From contig JADJXI010000020.1 in the NCBI GenBank assembly GCA_016715905.1, positions 1-64,000 of the forward strand: a stretch of DNA of 64,000 nucleotides, given 5' to 3'. A program made the position numbers and the translations under genes. This stretch comes from Sphingobacteriaceae bacterium (GTDB taxonomy: Bacteria; Bacteroidota; Bacteroidia; B-17B0; Aurantibacillaceae). Below the pieces are notes generated by a model. That model saw nothing but the letters and a program-made list of their open reading frames with translations. It searched no databases and had not been told where the DNA came from. This document shows, one piece after another, positions 28,459 through 37,786 of this stretch; within the stretch, counting starts at the first letter, position 1, and every line of letters begins with the position of its first letter.

Positions 28459-29160
28459 ATGGAAAATGTTAAAACCAGGATATTACTAGTTGAGGACGAT
28501 GAAAGTCTAGGTCCATTGTTACTTGAATATCTCGAGGCTAAAGGTTTTGAGACCAAATTAGCTAACGACGGTAAAAAAGGTGCTGATTTATTTTTTAAAG
28601 ATTCATTCGACTTGCTTTTGCTAGATGTAATGATGCCGGTTAAAGACGGATTAACGCTAGCCAAAGAAATCAGAACAGTAAATAAAAATGTGCCCATTAT
28701 TTTCTTAACTGCCAAGAGCATGAAAGAAGATACGATTGAAGGATTCAATGCCGGAGCTGATGATTATATTACCAAGCCATTTAGTATGGAAGAATTGTTG
28801 GTGCGTGTAAATGCAGTTTTACGCAGAACAAACAAAGTTCGTTCAACCGAAAGTGATGATGTTAATTTTAAAATTGGCAATTACAGTTTCAATTCTGAAA
28901 AACAAATTCTGCAAAGCGGAACTAATGAACAGAAATTAACTACCAAAGAAAGTCAGTTGTTGCGTTTGTTATGTGTACATAAAAATGATGTATTAGACAG
29001 AAACTTTGCATTAAAAACTATTTGGCATGATGATAATTATTTTAATGGCAGAAGCATGGATGTTTATATAGCCAAGCTAAGAAAATACTTACGCGATGAT
29101 TCAAAAGTTGAGATTATCAATATACACGGCAAAGGCTTTAAGCTTTTAGTGAATTCATAA
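28459..29160 (+). CDS. OmpR/PhoB-family response regulator
   Basis: Receiver domain at residues 1-120 with the acidic pair VEDDE, the phosphorylation site Asp56 in LLLLDVMMP, the switch Thr in IIFLTAKS, and Lys in ITKPFSMEELL. The C-terminal winged-helix DNA-binding domain (about 135-230) has KLTTKESQLLRLLCVHKNDV and SMDVYIAKLRKYLRDD, ending in INIHGKGFKLL. Partner of the histidine kinase directly upstream, which would phosphorylate it; targets unknown. A terminator hairpin follows the stop. Confidence 0.95.
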   Translation: MENVKTRILLVEDDESLGPLLLEYLEAKGFETKLANDGKKGADLFFKDSFDLLLLDVMMPVKDGLTLAKEIRTVNKNVPIIFLTAKSMKEDTIEGFNAGADDYITKPFSMEELLVRVNAVLRRTNKVRSTESDDVNFKIGNYSFNSEKQILQSGTNEQKLTTKESQLLRLLCVHKNDVLDRNFALKTIWHDDNYFNGRSMDVYIAKLRKYLRDDSKVEIINIHGKGFKLLVNS

Positions 29161-29182
29161 TTTTAAAATGATTTTGACGAGA

Positions 29183-29210
29183 AGGGTGTAAATTTTTACG
29201 CCCTTTTTTT
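29183..29210 (+). terminator. Intrinsic terminator after the response regulator
   Basis: A stem of AGGGTGTAAA against TTTACGCCCT (one G-T pair) is followed by seven T. The T tract overlaps the 3' end region of the convergent TolC gene. Confidence 0.7.
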
Positions 29211-29211
29211 A

Positions 29212-30621
29212 TTAGAAGGTGAGGGGTTTGCCCTGATAAAAGTCTAATACTTTTATTTTAAAAAGATAATCGTATTTGGCCTGAAGTAAATTACTTTCGG
29301 CAGCAAACAGTCTGTTTTTTGAATTTGTAAAATCAAAGGCGCTGATTGAGCCTGCGTTGAATTTTTGCTGAGCATATTTAAATGATTCGCTTGCTGCAGT
29401 TACATTACTTTTGCTTGCATTGTATTTGTTTAGTGCTGCCTTTGCATTCATATGCGCCTGCGCAATAGTTTTATACAGATTTTGCTGATTTAATTCCTGG
29501 GTATATCTCGAATTCAACAAACTAATTTTTGCATTTTTAATCGAAGTATGTGTTTGAAGTCCGTTAAACAATGGAATGTTTAAAGTAAAACCTATCGTTT
29601 TATTTACGTTATCTTTCACTTGATTTGAAAAAGGTGTTTCTTCAAATAAAGGATCTTGTCTGTTATAAACCAATGGCCCTATACCGGGAATATTTCCTAA
29701 AGTGTCAGTTACATTATTGTAACCGGCCAATCGTTTTGCCACTCCGGAATAACCAGTACCTATAGAGCCGGTTAAACTCAAGGAAGGACTAATTCGTCCT
29801 TTACTGGCTGCGTAAGTTCGGTCAGCGCTCATTATCGCATATTCTCCGCTCTTTATGTTGTGCTGATTTTTTAGAGCCGTTTCATATATATATTGCACGT
29901 TGTTTTCGAGCAAAGTATTATTTTCAATTTCAATCGTTGGTCGACTAACATCAAAATTAGCAATACTATCGTAGTTCATTAATTGCCGAAGTCCTAATAC
30001 GGCGAGTTTAGAATTATTATCCGCATTCGTTACATTTAATTCCTCATTAGCTAATTGAGCTCTGATATCGTACTCAACACTTTTAGCCAAGGCGCCGGCG
30101 TTTACCAATTTCATGGTTTGTTCTAATTGTTCTTTGGTTACATTAAACTGGCTTGTAGATATTTTTAAAAGCTCTTCACTAAAAACCACATTGATATAAG
30201 CGTTTGCTACATTCAGCGACAAATCATTTTCCTGTTGTTTTAAATTTTCAATTCCACTTAAATAATTAAATTCATTGGCGCGAATGGTATTGTACTGAGA
30301 AAGGCCGCTCCAAAGCACCAAATTTGTACTTGCGAAAAAGTTTTGCGATAAAAATTGAGTATTGGCAAAAGTACCGGAAAAACGATCCACCGTTTTACCA
30401 AAATTATAATTATGTTGTGCTCCAACATTTAATGTAGGTAAAACATTAGCTTTGGATTGATTGCTGTTGTTTTTGTTTATTTCATTATTTAAAGCAGATT
30501 GTTTAAGTGAAATATTGTGACTAATTGCATATTGTATACACTGTTGTAAATCCCAGGGTGACTGCGAAAAAGCACATAGGTGTATTAGGAAAATGAAAAA
30601 TATTTTAAAGGCGTGTTTCAT
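29212..30621 (-). CDS. TolC-family outer-membrane efflux/secretion channel
   Basis: Signal peptide (FKIFFIFLIHLCAFSQ), then the typical TolC opening PWDLQQCIQYAISHNISLKQ and long alpha-helical barrel segments in two internally similar halves, each with an NVANAYINVVFSEELLKIS or KTIAQAHMNAKAALNKYNAS type helix. The second half contains FTLNIPLFNGLQTHTSIKNA, the familiar 'IPLFNG' beta-strand entry. Length 469 is normal. It would form the outer-membrane tunnel of a tripartite exporter; no inner-membrane pump or adaptor is encoded next to it. It ends tail-to-tail with the response regulator and is 8 bases downstream of the phosphotransferase gene. Confidence 0.9.
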   Translation of the reverse strand: MKHAFKIFFIFLIHLCAFSQSPWDLQQCIQYAISHNISLKQSALNNEINKNNSNQSKANVLPTLNVGAQHNYNFGKTVDRFSGTFANTQFLSQNFFASTNLVLWSGLSQYNTIRANEFNYLSGIENLKQQENDLSLNVANAYINVVFSEELLKISTSQFNVTKEQLEQTMKLVNAGALAKSVEYDIRAQLANEELNVTNADNNSKLAVLGLRQLMNYDSIANFDVSRPTIEIENNTLLENNVQYIYETALKNQHNIKSGEYAIMSADRTYAASKGRISPSLSLTGSIGTGYSGVAKRLAGYNNVTDTLGNIPGIGPLVYNRQDPLFEETPFSNQVKDNVNKTIGFTLNIPLFNGLQTHTSIKNAKISLLNSRYTQELNQQNLYKTIAQAHMNAKAALNKYNASKSNVTAASESFKYAQQKFNAGSISAFDFTNSKNRLFAAESNLLQAKYDYLFKIKVLDFYQGKPLTF

Positions 30622-30628
30622 TGTTTAA

Positions 30629-31753
30629 TCACATTTCATCATCAGTTTCGTATTTTTTTCTGGAAATCCGATTGTTTTTTTTGACCGATTTATTAATTCC
30701 TAAAACTACTAAAAGAAAAATCAGACTCGTGAATAAAATAGTTAATAATCCAAAAGTTGCTTCGTAGATAAAGTATGTAAGTAAAGAAGCCCCAATAGTG
30801 AAAATAGTAAACAGGTATATAATTATTACCGATTTGGCATGGCCATATTTGCAATCAATTAATTTATGATGTAAGTGATTGCGATCAGCCTGAAAAGGGG
30901 AAGCACCTTTTAATGCTCTGATGATGAAAACTCTTAAGGTATCCAACAAAGGATAAATTAAAGCGGCAACGGCATATACAGGTTTACTCACATGAACCCA
31001 AAAATTATCTAAAGCCGAGGTAGGATATTCAATTAAGCGAATGGCTAAAACACAAATAAACATACCAATTACTAATGAGCCTGAGTCGCCCATGAATATT
31101 TTAGCCGGAGAAAAATTAAAAATTAAAAAACCAAATAAAGCACCTGCCAAAGAAAAAGATAATGCAGCATAAGGAAATTCTTTCGCAAAAATAAACCAAA
31201 TACCAAAAGCTACCGAACTCAGTAGCCCAACACCGGCAGCAAGTCCATCAACGCCGTCAATTAAATTAAAAGCATTAACTACTACTACATAAGTAAATAT
31301 CGATAAGAAAACACTACCCCAAATGGGAATGTTATAAACTCCAAAAATGCCATGCAAACTGGTAATTCTTATATCACCCATTAATACTAAAATAAGGGCA
31401 ACAACTATATGTGCAAATAATTTTTTTACCGGTGCAGTACCTATTATATCATCTTTTACTCCAACAAAAAATAATATTATACTTGTGGCAATAACCAGTT
31501 TAAATTCTTTTACTGATTGTAAAATTTTATCATAGTGTTGTAAATCTTCAACACTATACCATAGTGTATATGCAAATAAAGTCCCTGCAAATATGATAAT
31601 TCCTCCAATGGTAGGGATAGATCGTTTGTGAATTTTACGATCTTCGGTGGGGGAGTCAATCAATCTTTTTAATACAGCAACTTTAATCAACGCGGGAGTT
31701 GAGTATAATACCACTATAAATGCGGTGAAAAATGCAAGTATCAATACGCTCAT
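30629..31753 (-). CDS. Undecaprenyl-phosphate sugar-1-phosphate transferase (WecA/TagO/MraY family)
   Basis: A polytopic membrane enzyme of about 10-11 helices that attaches a sugar-1-phosphate (usually GlcNAc) to undecaprenyl phosphate to start a cell-surface glycan. Family motifs: RKIHKRSIPTIGGIIIF, VGVKDDIIG (catalytic Asp pair), NAFNLIDGVDGLAAGVG, AKIFMGDSGSLVIGMF and ADRNHLHHKLID, the cytoplasmic loop with the His cluster. The length of 374 fits the WecA/TagO branch rather than MraY. Its ATG overlaps the stop of the RemB/Wzi-like gene by one base (TAATG), implying coupling with outer-membrane polysaccharide functions. Confidence 0.88.
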   Translation of the reverse strand: MSVLILAFFTAFIVVLYSTPALIKVAVLKRLIDSPTEDRKIHKRSIPTIGGIIIFAGTLFAYTLWYSVEDLQHYDKILQSVKEFKLVIATSIILFFVGVKDDIIGTAPVKKLFAHIVVALILVLMGDIRITSLHGIFGVYNIPIWGSVFLSIFTYVVVVNAFNLIDGVDGLAAGVGLLSSVAFGIWFIFAKEFPYAALSFSLAGALFGFLIFNFSPAKIFMGDSGSLVIGMFICVLAIRLIEYPTSALDNFWVHVSKPVYAVAALIYPLLDTLRVFIIRALKGASPFQADRNHLHHKLIDCKYGHAKSVIIIYLFTIFTIGASLLTYFIYEATFGLLTILFTSLIFLLVVLGINKSVKKNNRISRKKYETDDEM

Positions 31754-33312
31754 TAAAAGTCGAAATAGAGATTGGTTAATCCGGTGCGTAACATAAGATA
31801 CACGTAATTGGTTTGATTACTTAATACTTTAAAATTAGGAAAATTCTCATTACGATAGGTATAACCCATGTTTATATTTAGGTTGTATGACGGGTTAAGT
31901 AAATAACCAATCGAAAAATTGGCAATTTCGGTAGAACTGAGGTAATCATTGTCTTTTTCTCTTTCAATTAAATGATACCTAGCGTTCAGAATTAATCGCT
32001 TCCGTTTATAATCCGCCATAATAAATAATTCCTTTCCGTGTCCCGGCGTAAATCCTAAAGTTTGATTGTAGTGTGAGTACGATTGATTTTTACGAGTTGT
32101 GACTGGACTTAAATAACTGTTTTGGTATACGTCATTGTATTCTACTTGTAAGAATAAGTTCTTTACCCGAAGTAAGTCGTAAAAACAAAGACCGGCTTGA
32201 TAGCCCATACCCTTCTGAAAATCAACATCAGGAGTTAAATCATCTATCATTACCTGTCCGTAAATATTTATTTTGTTGGTTATTTTTAATTTAATATCTC
32301 CTCCAATTAAAATATTATTACTGTCGTTTAAACCTTTAGTAGCTGCCGTTGAAAATATAAACGGGTTATAATAATTATAATTTACATGATAGTTGTTTTT
32401 TAGATCTCCCGCATCCCAAATAATGCCCTGAAAAAACCCAACATTAACAAATTTCGTAGGGTTTATACTCAAGTATTGAAACGCCGCTGGTTTTTTTTGA
32501 AGCAGCGGTTCGGCATATGGAGAAAATTTAGCTGAGGCCGGTGTTAGGTTCATGAACAAGGCATAGATATTGGTGTATTGCAAACGACCCTTGAACCACT
32601 GTTGTGTTACTCGTGCATAGGGATAATTTAAGCAGTTATCACTTAATAGTAGCGAGCGATAACCATTTCCGATTTTGTGTTTACCGTGACCAAATTGCAC
32701 ATTAATTTGTTTTGTTGCTTGTATCGATACAAAACCGGATGAGTAAGCAAAGTCGAAGCCGGATTCTTTAAATTTTTTCCATCTTCCCTGTCCGGGCACA
32801 ACACCAAACACTCGAGCAAAGGAGTCAACATAAAATGGCAATCGGGCTTGATTTTCACTAAACATAGTTTCAACGTAAACTTTATTTCCTATGTAAGCCG
32901 AGCCAATAAGTCCTCTGGTATTTGTAAAGGTTTGCGTTTTATTTCCTTTGTAGTAATCATTTCCGGGTTGAATATTTAAAATTGGATCAAGAATAAAACG
33001 TGCGTTAGTTCCTTTGGGAGAAAAATCAAGTGTGTGTTTAAAGAAAGCAATATCAAGCGCCGGGTCATCTGAAATGAATTTAAAGATACGGTGCGTGTCG
33101 GGTACATGTTCGTATTTTGAAGAATAAAAATGAATGTAGGGTTTTAAGCCGGCATGTATAGATGAATCTTTGTTTGCCAGTTTTTTTTCCGTAAGCAATG
33201 AAAATGCATAATCAACGGGCATGTTGTAAAACTGAGCAAAATAAATTTTAGAAAATAATAAGGCAGCTGTAAAAAATAAAAAGCGATTATATTTTGTTTT
33301 CGACTTTACCAA
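31753..33312 (-). CDS. Outer-membrane beta-barrel, RemB/Wzi-like
   Basis: A signal peptide (FLFFTAALLFSKIYFAQ) is followed by a soluble stretch and then many alternating beta strands with aromatic girdles, ending in LTNLYFDF with a terminal Phe, as outer-membrane barrels do. The pattern (FGHGKHKIGNGYRSLLLSDN; FLQVEYNDVYQNSY; YKRKRLILNARYHLIEREKD) recalls the gliding-motility-associated RemB / capsule-assembly Wzi group of Bacteroidota. The gene sits between GDP-fucose synthesis and a glycan-initiating transferase, which supports a polysaccharide-binding or export role. The RemB/Wzi assignment rests on recalled similarity and should be treated as probable. Confidence 0.6.
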   Translation of the reverse strand: MVKSKTKYNRFLFFTAALLFSKIYFAQFYNMPVDYAFSLLTEKKLANKDSSIHAGLKPYIHFYSSKYEHVPDTHRIFKFISDDPALDIAFFKHTLDFSPKGTNARFILDPILNIQPGNDYYKGNKTQTFTNTRGLIGSAYIGNKVYVETMFSENQARLPFYVDSFARVFGVVPGQGRWKKFKESGFDFAYSSGFVSIQATKQINVQFGHGKHKIGNGYRSLLLSDNCLNYPYARVTQQWFKGRLQYTNIYALFMNLTPASAKFSPYAEPLLQKKPAAFQYLSINPTKFVNVGFFQGIIWDAGDLKNNYHVNYNYYNPFIFSTAATKGLNDSNNILIGGDIKLKITNKINIYGQVMIDDLTPDVDFQKGMGYQAGLCFYDLLRVKNLFLQVEYNDVYQNSYLSPVTTRKNQSYSHYNQTLGFTPGHGKELFIMADYKRKRLILNARYHLIEREKDNDYLSSTEIANFSIGYLLNPSYNLNINMGYTYRNENFPNFKVLSNQTNYVYLMLRTGLTNLYFDF

Positions 33313-33336
33313 ATAATATAGTGTTAATGGAAGTTT

Positions 33337-34278
33337 TTACCAAGTTTTTACGTTTTGCTTTTTCTTAAAATCCTCATATACACTTTTTATGCCTTCTTCT
33401 AGTGTAATTTTATATTTCCAACCTAAGCTTTCTAAATAACTCACATCCATTAATTTTTTTGGAGTGCCATCCGGTTTACTCAAATCGTGTTTTATTTCTC
33501 CCTTATACCCTACTATTTTTTGAATGAGTAATGCAAGATCTTTAATACTGATATCTGTTCCGCAGCCAATATTTACGTGCTTTACACCACTGTATGTTTT
33601 CATTAAATGCACACAGGCATCAGCCATATCATCGGCGTGTAAAAACTCACGTAATGGATTTCCGGTTCCCCAAATGGTAACTTCAGGGGCATTATTTTCT
33701 TTGGCTTCGTGAAATTTTCTGATTAAGGCCGGTAAAACATGGGAGTTATTTAAGTTATAATTATCATTCGGCCCATACAAATTGGTAGGCATAACACTAA
33801 TAAAATCACAATTGTATTGCCTGCGGTAATTTTCACACATTTTTATTCCGGCAATTTTTGCAATCGCATACGGTTCGTTTGTTTCTTCCAAATAACCACT
33901 AAGCAAATATTCTTCTTTCAGTGGTTGTGGTGCCATTTTTGGGTAAATGCAAGAGGAGCCTAAAAACAATAATTTTTTTACTTTGTTAATGTAAGATGCA
34001 TGAATCACATTATTTTGTATGCAAAGGTTGTCATACAGAAACTCGGCCCGGTAGGTATTGTTGGCGTTAATTCCTCCAACCCTTGCAGCAGCCAAAAAAA
34101 CATAGTCTGGTTTTTCAGCATTGAAAAATTCTTCTACTTCAGTTTGTCTTCTTAAATCGAGTTGTTTAGAATCACGAAAAATAAAATTATCGAAACCTTT
34201 TTGCTGCAGATTTCTTAAAAGGGCCGAACCTACCATGCCTTTATGTCCGGCAATGTATATTTTGGAATTTAGCTCCAT
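33337..34278 (-). CDS. fcl: GDP-L-fucose synthase
   Basis: NADPH-dependent epimerase-reductase converting GDP-4-keto-6-deoxy-D-mannose to GDP-L-fucose. An extended SDR Rossmann motif starts the protein (YIAGHKGMVGSALLRNL). The catalytic region has FLGSSCIYPKMAPQPLKEEY and the YxxxK motif in EPYAIAKIAGIKMCENYRRQ. WGTGNPLREFLHADDMADAC is typical of the family. It starts 3 bases after gmd, so the two successive enzymes are coupled. Length 313 is normal. Confidence 0.95.
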   Translation of the reverse strand: MELNSKIYIAGHKGMVGSALLRNLQQKGFDNFIFRDSKQLDLRRQTEVEEFFNAEKPDYVFLAAARVGGINANNTYRAEFLYDNLCIQNNVIHASYINKVKKLLFLGSSCIYPKMAPQPLKEEYLLSGYLEETNEPYAIAKIAGIKMCENYRRQYNCDFISVMPTNLYGPNDNYNLNNSHVLPALIRKFHEAKENNAPEVTIWGTGNPLREFLHADDMADACVHLMKTYSGVKHVNIGCGTDISIKDLALLIQKIVGYKGEIKHDLSKPDGTPKKLMDVSYLESLGWKYKITLEEGIKSVYEDFKKKQNVKTW

Positions 34279-34281
34279 TTA

Positions 34282-35370
34282 TTATTCGTTTGGACTTAAA
34301 ACTTTATGCCCGCCTTCCAACAAATATTTATCACGCTTAAACAATTCCACATCTGCCTTTACCATTTCTTTACAAAGTGTTTCAACGGTGTATTTAGTTT
34401 TCCAGCCTAATTTTGTTTTTGCTTTTGTGGCATCACCTACCAGTAAATCTACCTCAGCCGGTCGATAATAATTTTTATCTACCTCCACCAAAACTTTCCC
34501 TGTTTTAATATCTATTCCTCTCTCGTTTTCTTCTTTTCCTTCCCATTTTAATTCTATTCCAACTTCTTTAAACGACATGTTTACAAATTCCCGAACCGAA
34601 ATTTTTATGCCGGTTGCTAAAACATAATCATCCGGTTCATCTTGTTGCAACATACGCCACATGCCTTCTACATAATCTTTGGCATGACCCCAATCGCGCT
34701 CGGCATCCAAGTTTCCTAGAAAAAGTGTATCCTGCATGCCTAAACTAATTTTTGCCACAGCTCTGGTAATTTTTCTGGTTACAAATGTTTCACCTCTGAT
34801 CGGACTTTCATGATTAAATAAAATTCCGTTGCAGGCAAACATGCCATAACTCTCGCGGTAATTTTTTGTTATCCAGAAACCATATAATTTAGCAACTCCA
34901 TAAGGAGAGCGCGGGTAAAAAGGGGTGGTTTCCTTTTGGGGAACTTCCTGAACCAAACCATATAATTCACTGGTAGAGGCCTGGTAAAACTTGGTTTTCT
35001 TTTCTAGTTTTAAAATACGTATGGCTTCAAGTATTCTTAGTGCACCAATGGCATCAGCGTTTGCTGTATACTCCGGCGTTTCAAAACTTACTTTTACGTG
35101 AGATTGTGCGGCCAGATTGTAAATTTCATCCGGTTGTACTTCTTGAATAATACGAATTAAGTTGGTACTATCGGTTAAATCACCATAATGCAACTTAAAC
35201 ACTACATTTTTTTCGTGAACATCCTGGTATAAATGATCAATTCTGTCTGTGTTAAATAATGAACTTCTTCTTTTAATGCCATGCACATGATAGCCTTTGG
35301 ATAATAAAAGTTCAGCCAAATAGGCCCCGTCTTGTCCGGTAATACCGGTAATTAATGCAACTTTTGCCAT
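34282..35370 (-). CDS. gmd: GDP-mannose 4,6-dehydratase
   Basis: First step of GDP-fucose (or related deoxysugar) synthesis from GDP-D-mannose. Rossmann motif ITGITGQDGAYLAELLL at the N-terminus, HYGDLTDSTNLIRIIQEVQP, SFETPEYTANADAIGALR, the catalytic STSELYG (Thr/Glu) and the YxxxK in YPRSPYGVAKLYGFW. PIRGETFVTRKITRA and LGNLDAERDWGHAKDYVEGM are diagnostic. The length of 362 is normal. It is the first gene of a minus-strand run gmd-fcl-RemB/Wzi-like-WecA/TagO-like-tolC, pointing to fucose-containing surface polysaccharide. Confidence 0.96.
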   Translation of the reverse strand: MAKVALITGITGQDGAYLAELLLSKGYHVHGIKRRSSLFNTDRIDHLYQDVHEKNVVFKLHYGDLTDSTNLIRIIQEVQPDEIYNLAAQSHVKVSFETPEYTANADAIGALRILEAIRILKLEKKTKFYQASTSELYGLVQEVPQKETTPFYPRSPYGVAKLYGFWITKNYRESYGMFACNGILFNHESPIRGETFVTRKITRAVAKISLGMQDTLFLGNLDAERDWGHAKDYVEGMWRMLQQDEPDDYVLATGIKISVREFVNMSFKEVGIELKWEGKEENERGIDIKTGKVLVEVDKNYYRPAEVDLLVGDATKAKTKLGWKTKYTVETLCKEMVKADVELFKRDKYLLEGGHKVLSPNE

Positions 35371-35450
35371 GTTAAATGATAATCAACAATATTACGAAAT
35401 TTTAACTGATTTACAGAGTGATTTTTTCAATCGCTGTCGGGCAAAATAGC

Positions 35451-35458
35451 TATATTTG
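35451..35458 (+). promoter_or_regulatory. Putative -7 box upstream of the DUF3098 gene
   Basis: TATATTTG matches TAnnTTTG and ends 15 bases before ATG 35474, in the divergent gap with gmd. Confidence 0.4.
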
Positions 35459-35473
35459 ACTTTCTAATTTACA

Positions 35474-35710
35474 ATGAAAACAACTTTCACAAAAAAGAAT
35501 TATTATATTCTAATCACTGGCGTACTGCTTATTCTCATAGGTTATCTTTTAATGATAGGTGGAGGAAGCGATGATCCAAATGTTTTCAACCCGGCTATAT
35601 TCGACTTCCAAAGAATAACCTTGGCTCCTATGGTTTGTTTGGCAGGTTTTGTTACGATAATTGTCTCCATCATGTGGCGCCCCAAAAACGAAGGTGAACC
35701 TGCAAAATGA
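35474..35710 (+). CDS. DUF3098 small membrane protein
   Basis: A 78-residue protein with two predicted transmembrane helices: YILITGVLLILIGYLLMIGG and TLAPMVCLAGFVTIIVSIMW, joined by a loop with SDDPNVFNPAIFDFQRI. This matches the Bacteroidota DUF3098 family, of unknown function. It overlaps the next gene by ATGA, and uppP follows, a neighbourhood pointing to envelope biogenesis. Confidence 0.85.
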   Translation: MKTTFTKKNYYILITGVLLILIGYLLMIGGGSDDPNVFNPAIFDFQRITLAPMVCLAGFVTIIVSIMWRPKNEGEPAK

Positions 35711-36123
35711 TAGACTCTCCGGACAATAAACCACCGGTTCAACGCCCTTTTAAATACAAGCTGCGCAAATTCTTTGTCATTTTTCTTTCAGTACTCATTG
35801 TATCATTAAGTATTTACTATTTTATTTGTGGCATGACCTATAGCGAAGGTACTCGCTCAGGTATATTAACTAAAGTAAGTAAAAAAGGTTACGTATTTAA
35901 AACGTATGAAGGGGAATTGAATGTTGGTGGATTTAGCCAGGGAGATGGCACTATAATGCCGGCTTCTATATTTAAATTTTCTATCGAACAAGATTCTATT
36001 TATAAAAGTCTTGAAATGGCCCAGGGTAAAAAAGTTATCTTACATTATAAAGAACGCATTCACGCATTTTTCTGGCAGGGGGATACCAATTATTTTATTC
36101 ACAATATAACATGGGTAAACTAA
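35707..36123 (+). CDS. Small membrane-anchored protein of unknown function
   Basis: 138 residues. Residues about 18-42 are one transmembrane helix (FFVIFLSVLIVSLSIYYFI), followed by an extracytoplasmic domain beginning TYSEGTRSGILTKVSKKGYVFKTYEGEL. I recall similar TYSEGTRxGxLxKxSxKGxxFKTYEGE proteins in Bacteroidota, some mislabelled in databases, but no function is known to me. Its ATG overlaps the DUF3098 stop (ATGA), so the two are translationally coupled, with uppP 49 bases further on. Confidence 0.75.
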   Translation: MIDSPDNKPPVQRPFKYKLRKFFVIFLSVLIVSLSIYYFICGMTYSEGTRSGILTKVSKKGYVFKTYEGELNVGGFSQGDGTIMPASIFKFSIEQDSIYKSLEMAQGKKVILHYKERIHAFFWQGDTNYFIHNITWVN

Positions 36124-36172
36124 TTCAGCGATAGTTTTTTATTTTGTATAAACAATTATTTTTACCGGCAAT

Positions 36173-36968
36173 ATGACTTATTTACAAGCATTAATTATTG
36201 CCATAGTAGAAGGCTTAAGTGAATTCCTTCCTATTTCTTCAACCGGTCACATGATGATTACCACCGCAATTTTGGGAATGGAACACACTTCCTTTGTAAA
36301 GTTGTTTACCGTGGCAATACAATTTGGTGCAATTTTAAGTGTTGTTGTATTGTATTTCAAACGTTTTTTCAGAACAGTTAATTTTTATATTAAATTACTT
36401 TTTGCTTTCATTCCAAGCGCAATTGCCGGTTTATTATTAGGTGATTATATAGATGCATTGTTAGAAAATGTTTTTGGCGTAGCCGTAGCTTTGTTTGTTG
36501 GTGGAATAATATTTTTATTTGTAGACAAGTGGTTTAAAGAGGAAAAGATAAAAGATGAGGAAGGTGTGAAAAAATATTACAGCAGTGAAAATTGGTTTAT
36601 TTCAATGTTTGGCTTTATTTCCCGGTGTGAGCAGAAGCGCAGCCACGATCATTGGTGGCATGAGTCAAAAATTATCGCGCCAAGCTGCAGCTGAATTTTC
36701 TTTTTTTCTGGCTGTACCCACCATGTTTGCAGCTACGGCTAAAAAATTATTGGATTTTTATAAAGATGGATTGGTGTTGAATAACGAAGAAATAAAAATA
36801 CTCGCTTTTGGCAATGTAGTGGCTTTTATAGTGGCGCTCATCGCTATTAAAACTTTTATAGGTTTATTAAATAAATACGGATTTAAAATGTGGGGTTATT
36901 ATCGGATTATTGTTGGCGGAATTTTAATTATTTTTTTCTTAATGGGAATTGAAATCAGCGTGATTTAA
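36173..36968 (+). CDS. uppP: Undecaprenyl-diphosphatase (single frameshift)
   Basis: UppP/BacA recycles the lipid carrier by removing a phosphate from undecaprenyl diphosphate in the inner membrane. The N-terminal part (36173 to about 36580) has the catalytic VEGLSEFLPISSTGHMMI. The C-terminal part, in the next frame from about 36585, has KIGLFQCLALFPGVSRSAAT and SRQAAAEFSFFLAVP, the second conserved half. Both halves are complete and meet at a single-base indel around 36580-36587 (near TATTACAGCAGTGAAA). The gene is otherwise of normal size (about 265 residues). Either the sequence has one error here or the gene is a recent knock-out; conservation on both sides favours an error. Confidence 0.88.
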
Positions 36969-37011
36969 TAAGAAATTACAGATTCCAAAACCGATAACTA
37001 AAATGATCACA

Positions 37012-37779
37012 TCACTTTATAAAACGAATCACTGCCTCAAAAAATTCCTTGGGCTTTTCGGCATGTACCCAATGTCCCGCACCAGGAACAGATAAAAACT
37101 GTATAGAAGAAAATCTTTTTTTAAAATCTTCCTGATCATTTAAATTCACGTAGTCTGATTTCTCACCGCTTATGACCAAACAAGGAACGGTGCTATTAAA
37201 TTCGGGTACCATAACGCCAATATTATTGTAATTATCTCCGATAACCTTTAAATTAAATCGCCAATCTAATTTATTTTCTTCGGTACTTTTCCAGTAAATA
37301 TTTTTAAGCAAAAACTGTTTTGTTCCAAAGTCAGGAATATATTCACCCAAAATAACTTCAGCATCTTTTCTTGATTTTACTTCATCAAAATTTACGGCAT
37401 TTAATGCATTTAAAACTTCATTGTGATGCGGAGTGTAGGCCCGGGTTGCTATATCAACAACAATTAATTGTTCGGCATATTTCGGAAACATCCATTCAAA
37501 AAACAACACCGTTTTACCACCCATACTATGACCCAACAAAATTGGATTTTTCAGTTGATGCGTATCTATAAATTCGCGCAAATCATTAGCCATGCATTCA
37601 TAATCCCACTCCGTACTATGATCACTTAATCCATGATTGCGCTGGTCAATTGTAAAAACTTGAAATCCCGATTCGGCAAATTGTTTGGCTAGTGTGTTCC
37701 AATTATCACTTTGACCAAATAAACCATGCAAAATAATTAAAGGTTTTCCGCTTCCAAACGCTCTATAAGCTAATTTCAT
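37012..37779 (-). CDS. Alpha/beta-hydrolase, YbfF-like esterase
   Basis: Typical alpha/beta-hydrolase of 255 residues: an oxyanion HGLFGQSDNWNTLAKQF near residue 18, FTIDQRNHGLSDHS, the nucleophile elbow GHSMGGKTVLFF (Ser about 86), a lid region, an acid residue around CLVISGEKSDYV, and the catalytic His in PGAGHWVHAEKPKEF. The overall sequence looks like the YbfF/small-acyl esterase group. The natural substrate is not evident. It ends 8 bases after the pdxJ stop and could share its transcript. Confidence 0.85.
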   Translation of the reverse strand: MKLAYRAFGSGKPLIILHGLFGQSDNWNTLAKQFAESGFQVFTIDQRNHGLSDHSTEWDYECMANDLREFIDTHQLKNPILLGHSMGGKTVLFFEWMFPKYAEQLIVVDIATRAYTPHHNEVLNALNAVNFDEVKSRKDAEVILGEYIPDFGTKQFLLKNIYWKSTEENKLDWRFNLKVIGDNYNNIGVMVPEFNSTVPCLVISGEKSDYVNLNDQEDFKKRFSSIQFLSVPGAGHWVHAEKPKEFFEAVIRFIK

Positions 37780-37786
37780 CCTACGT

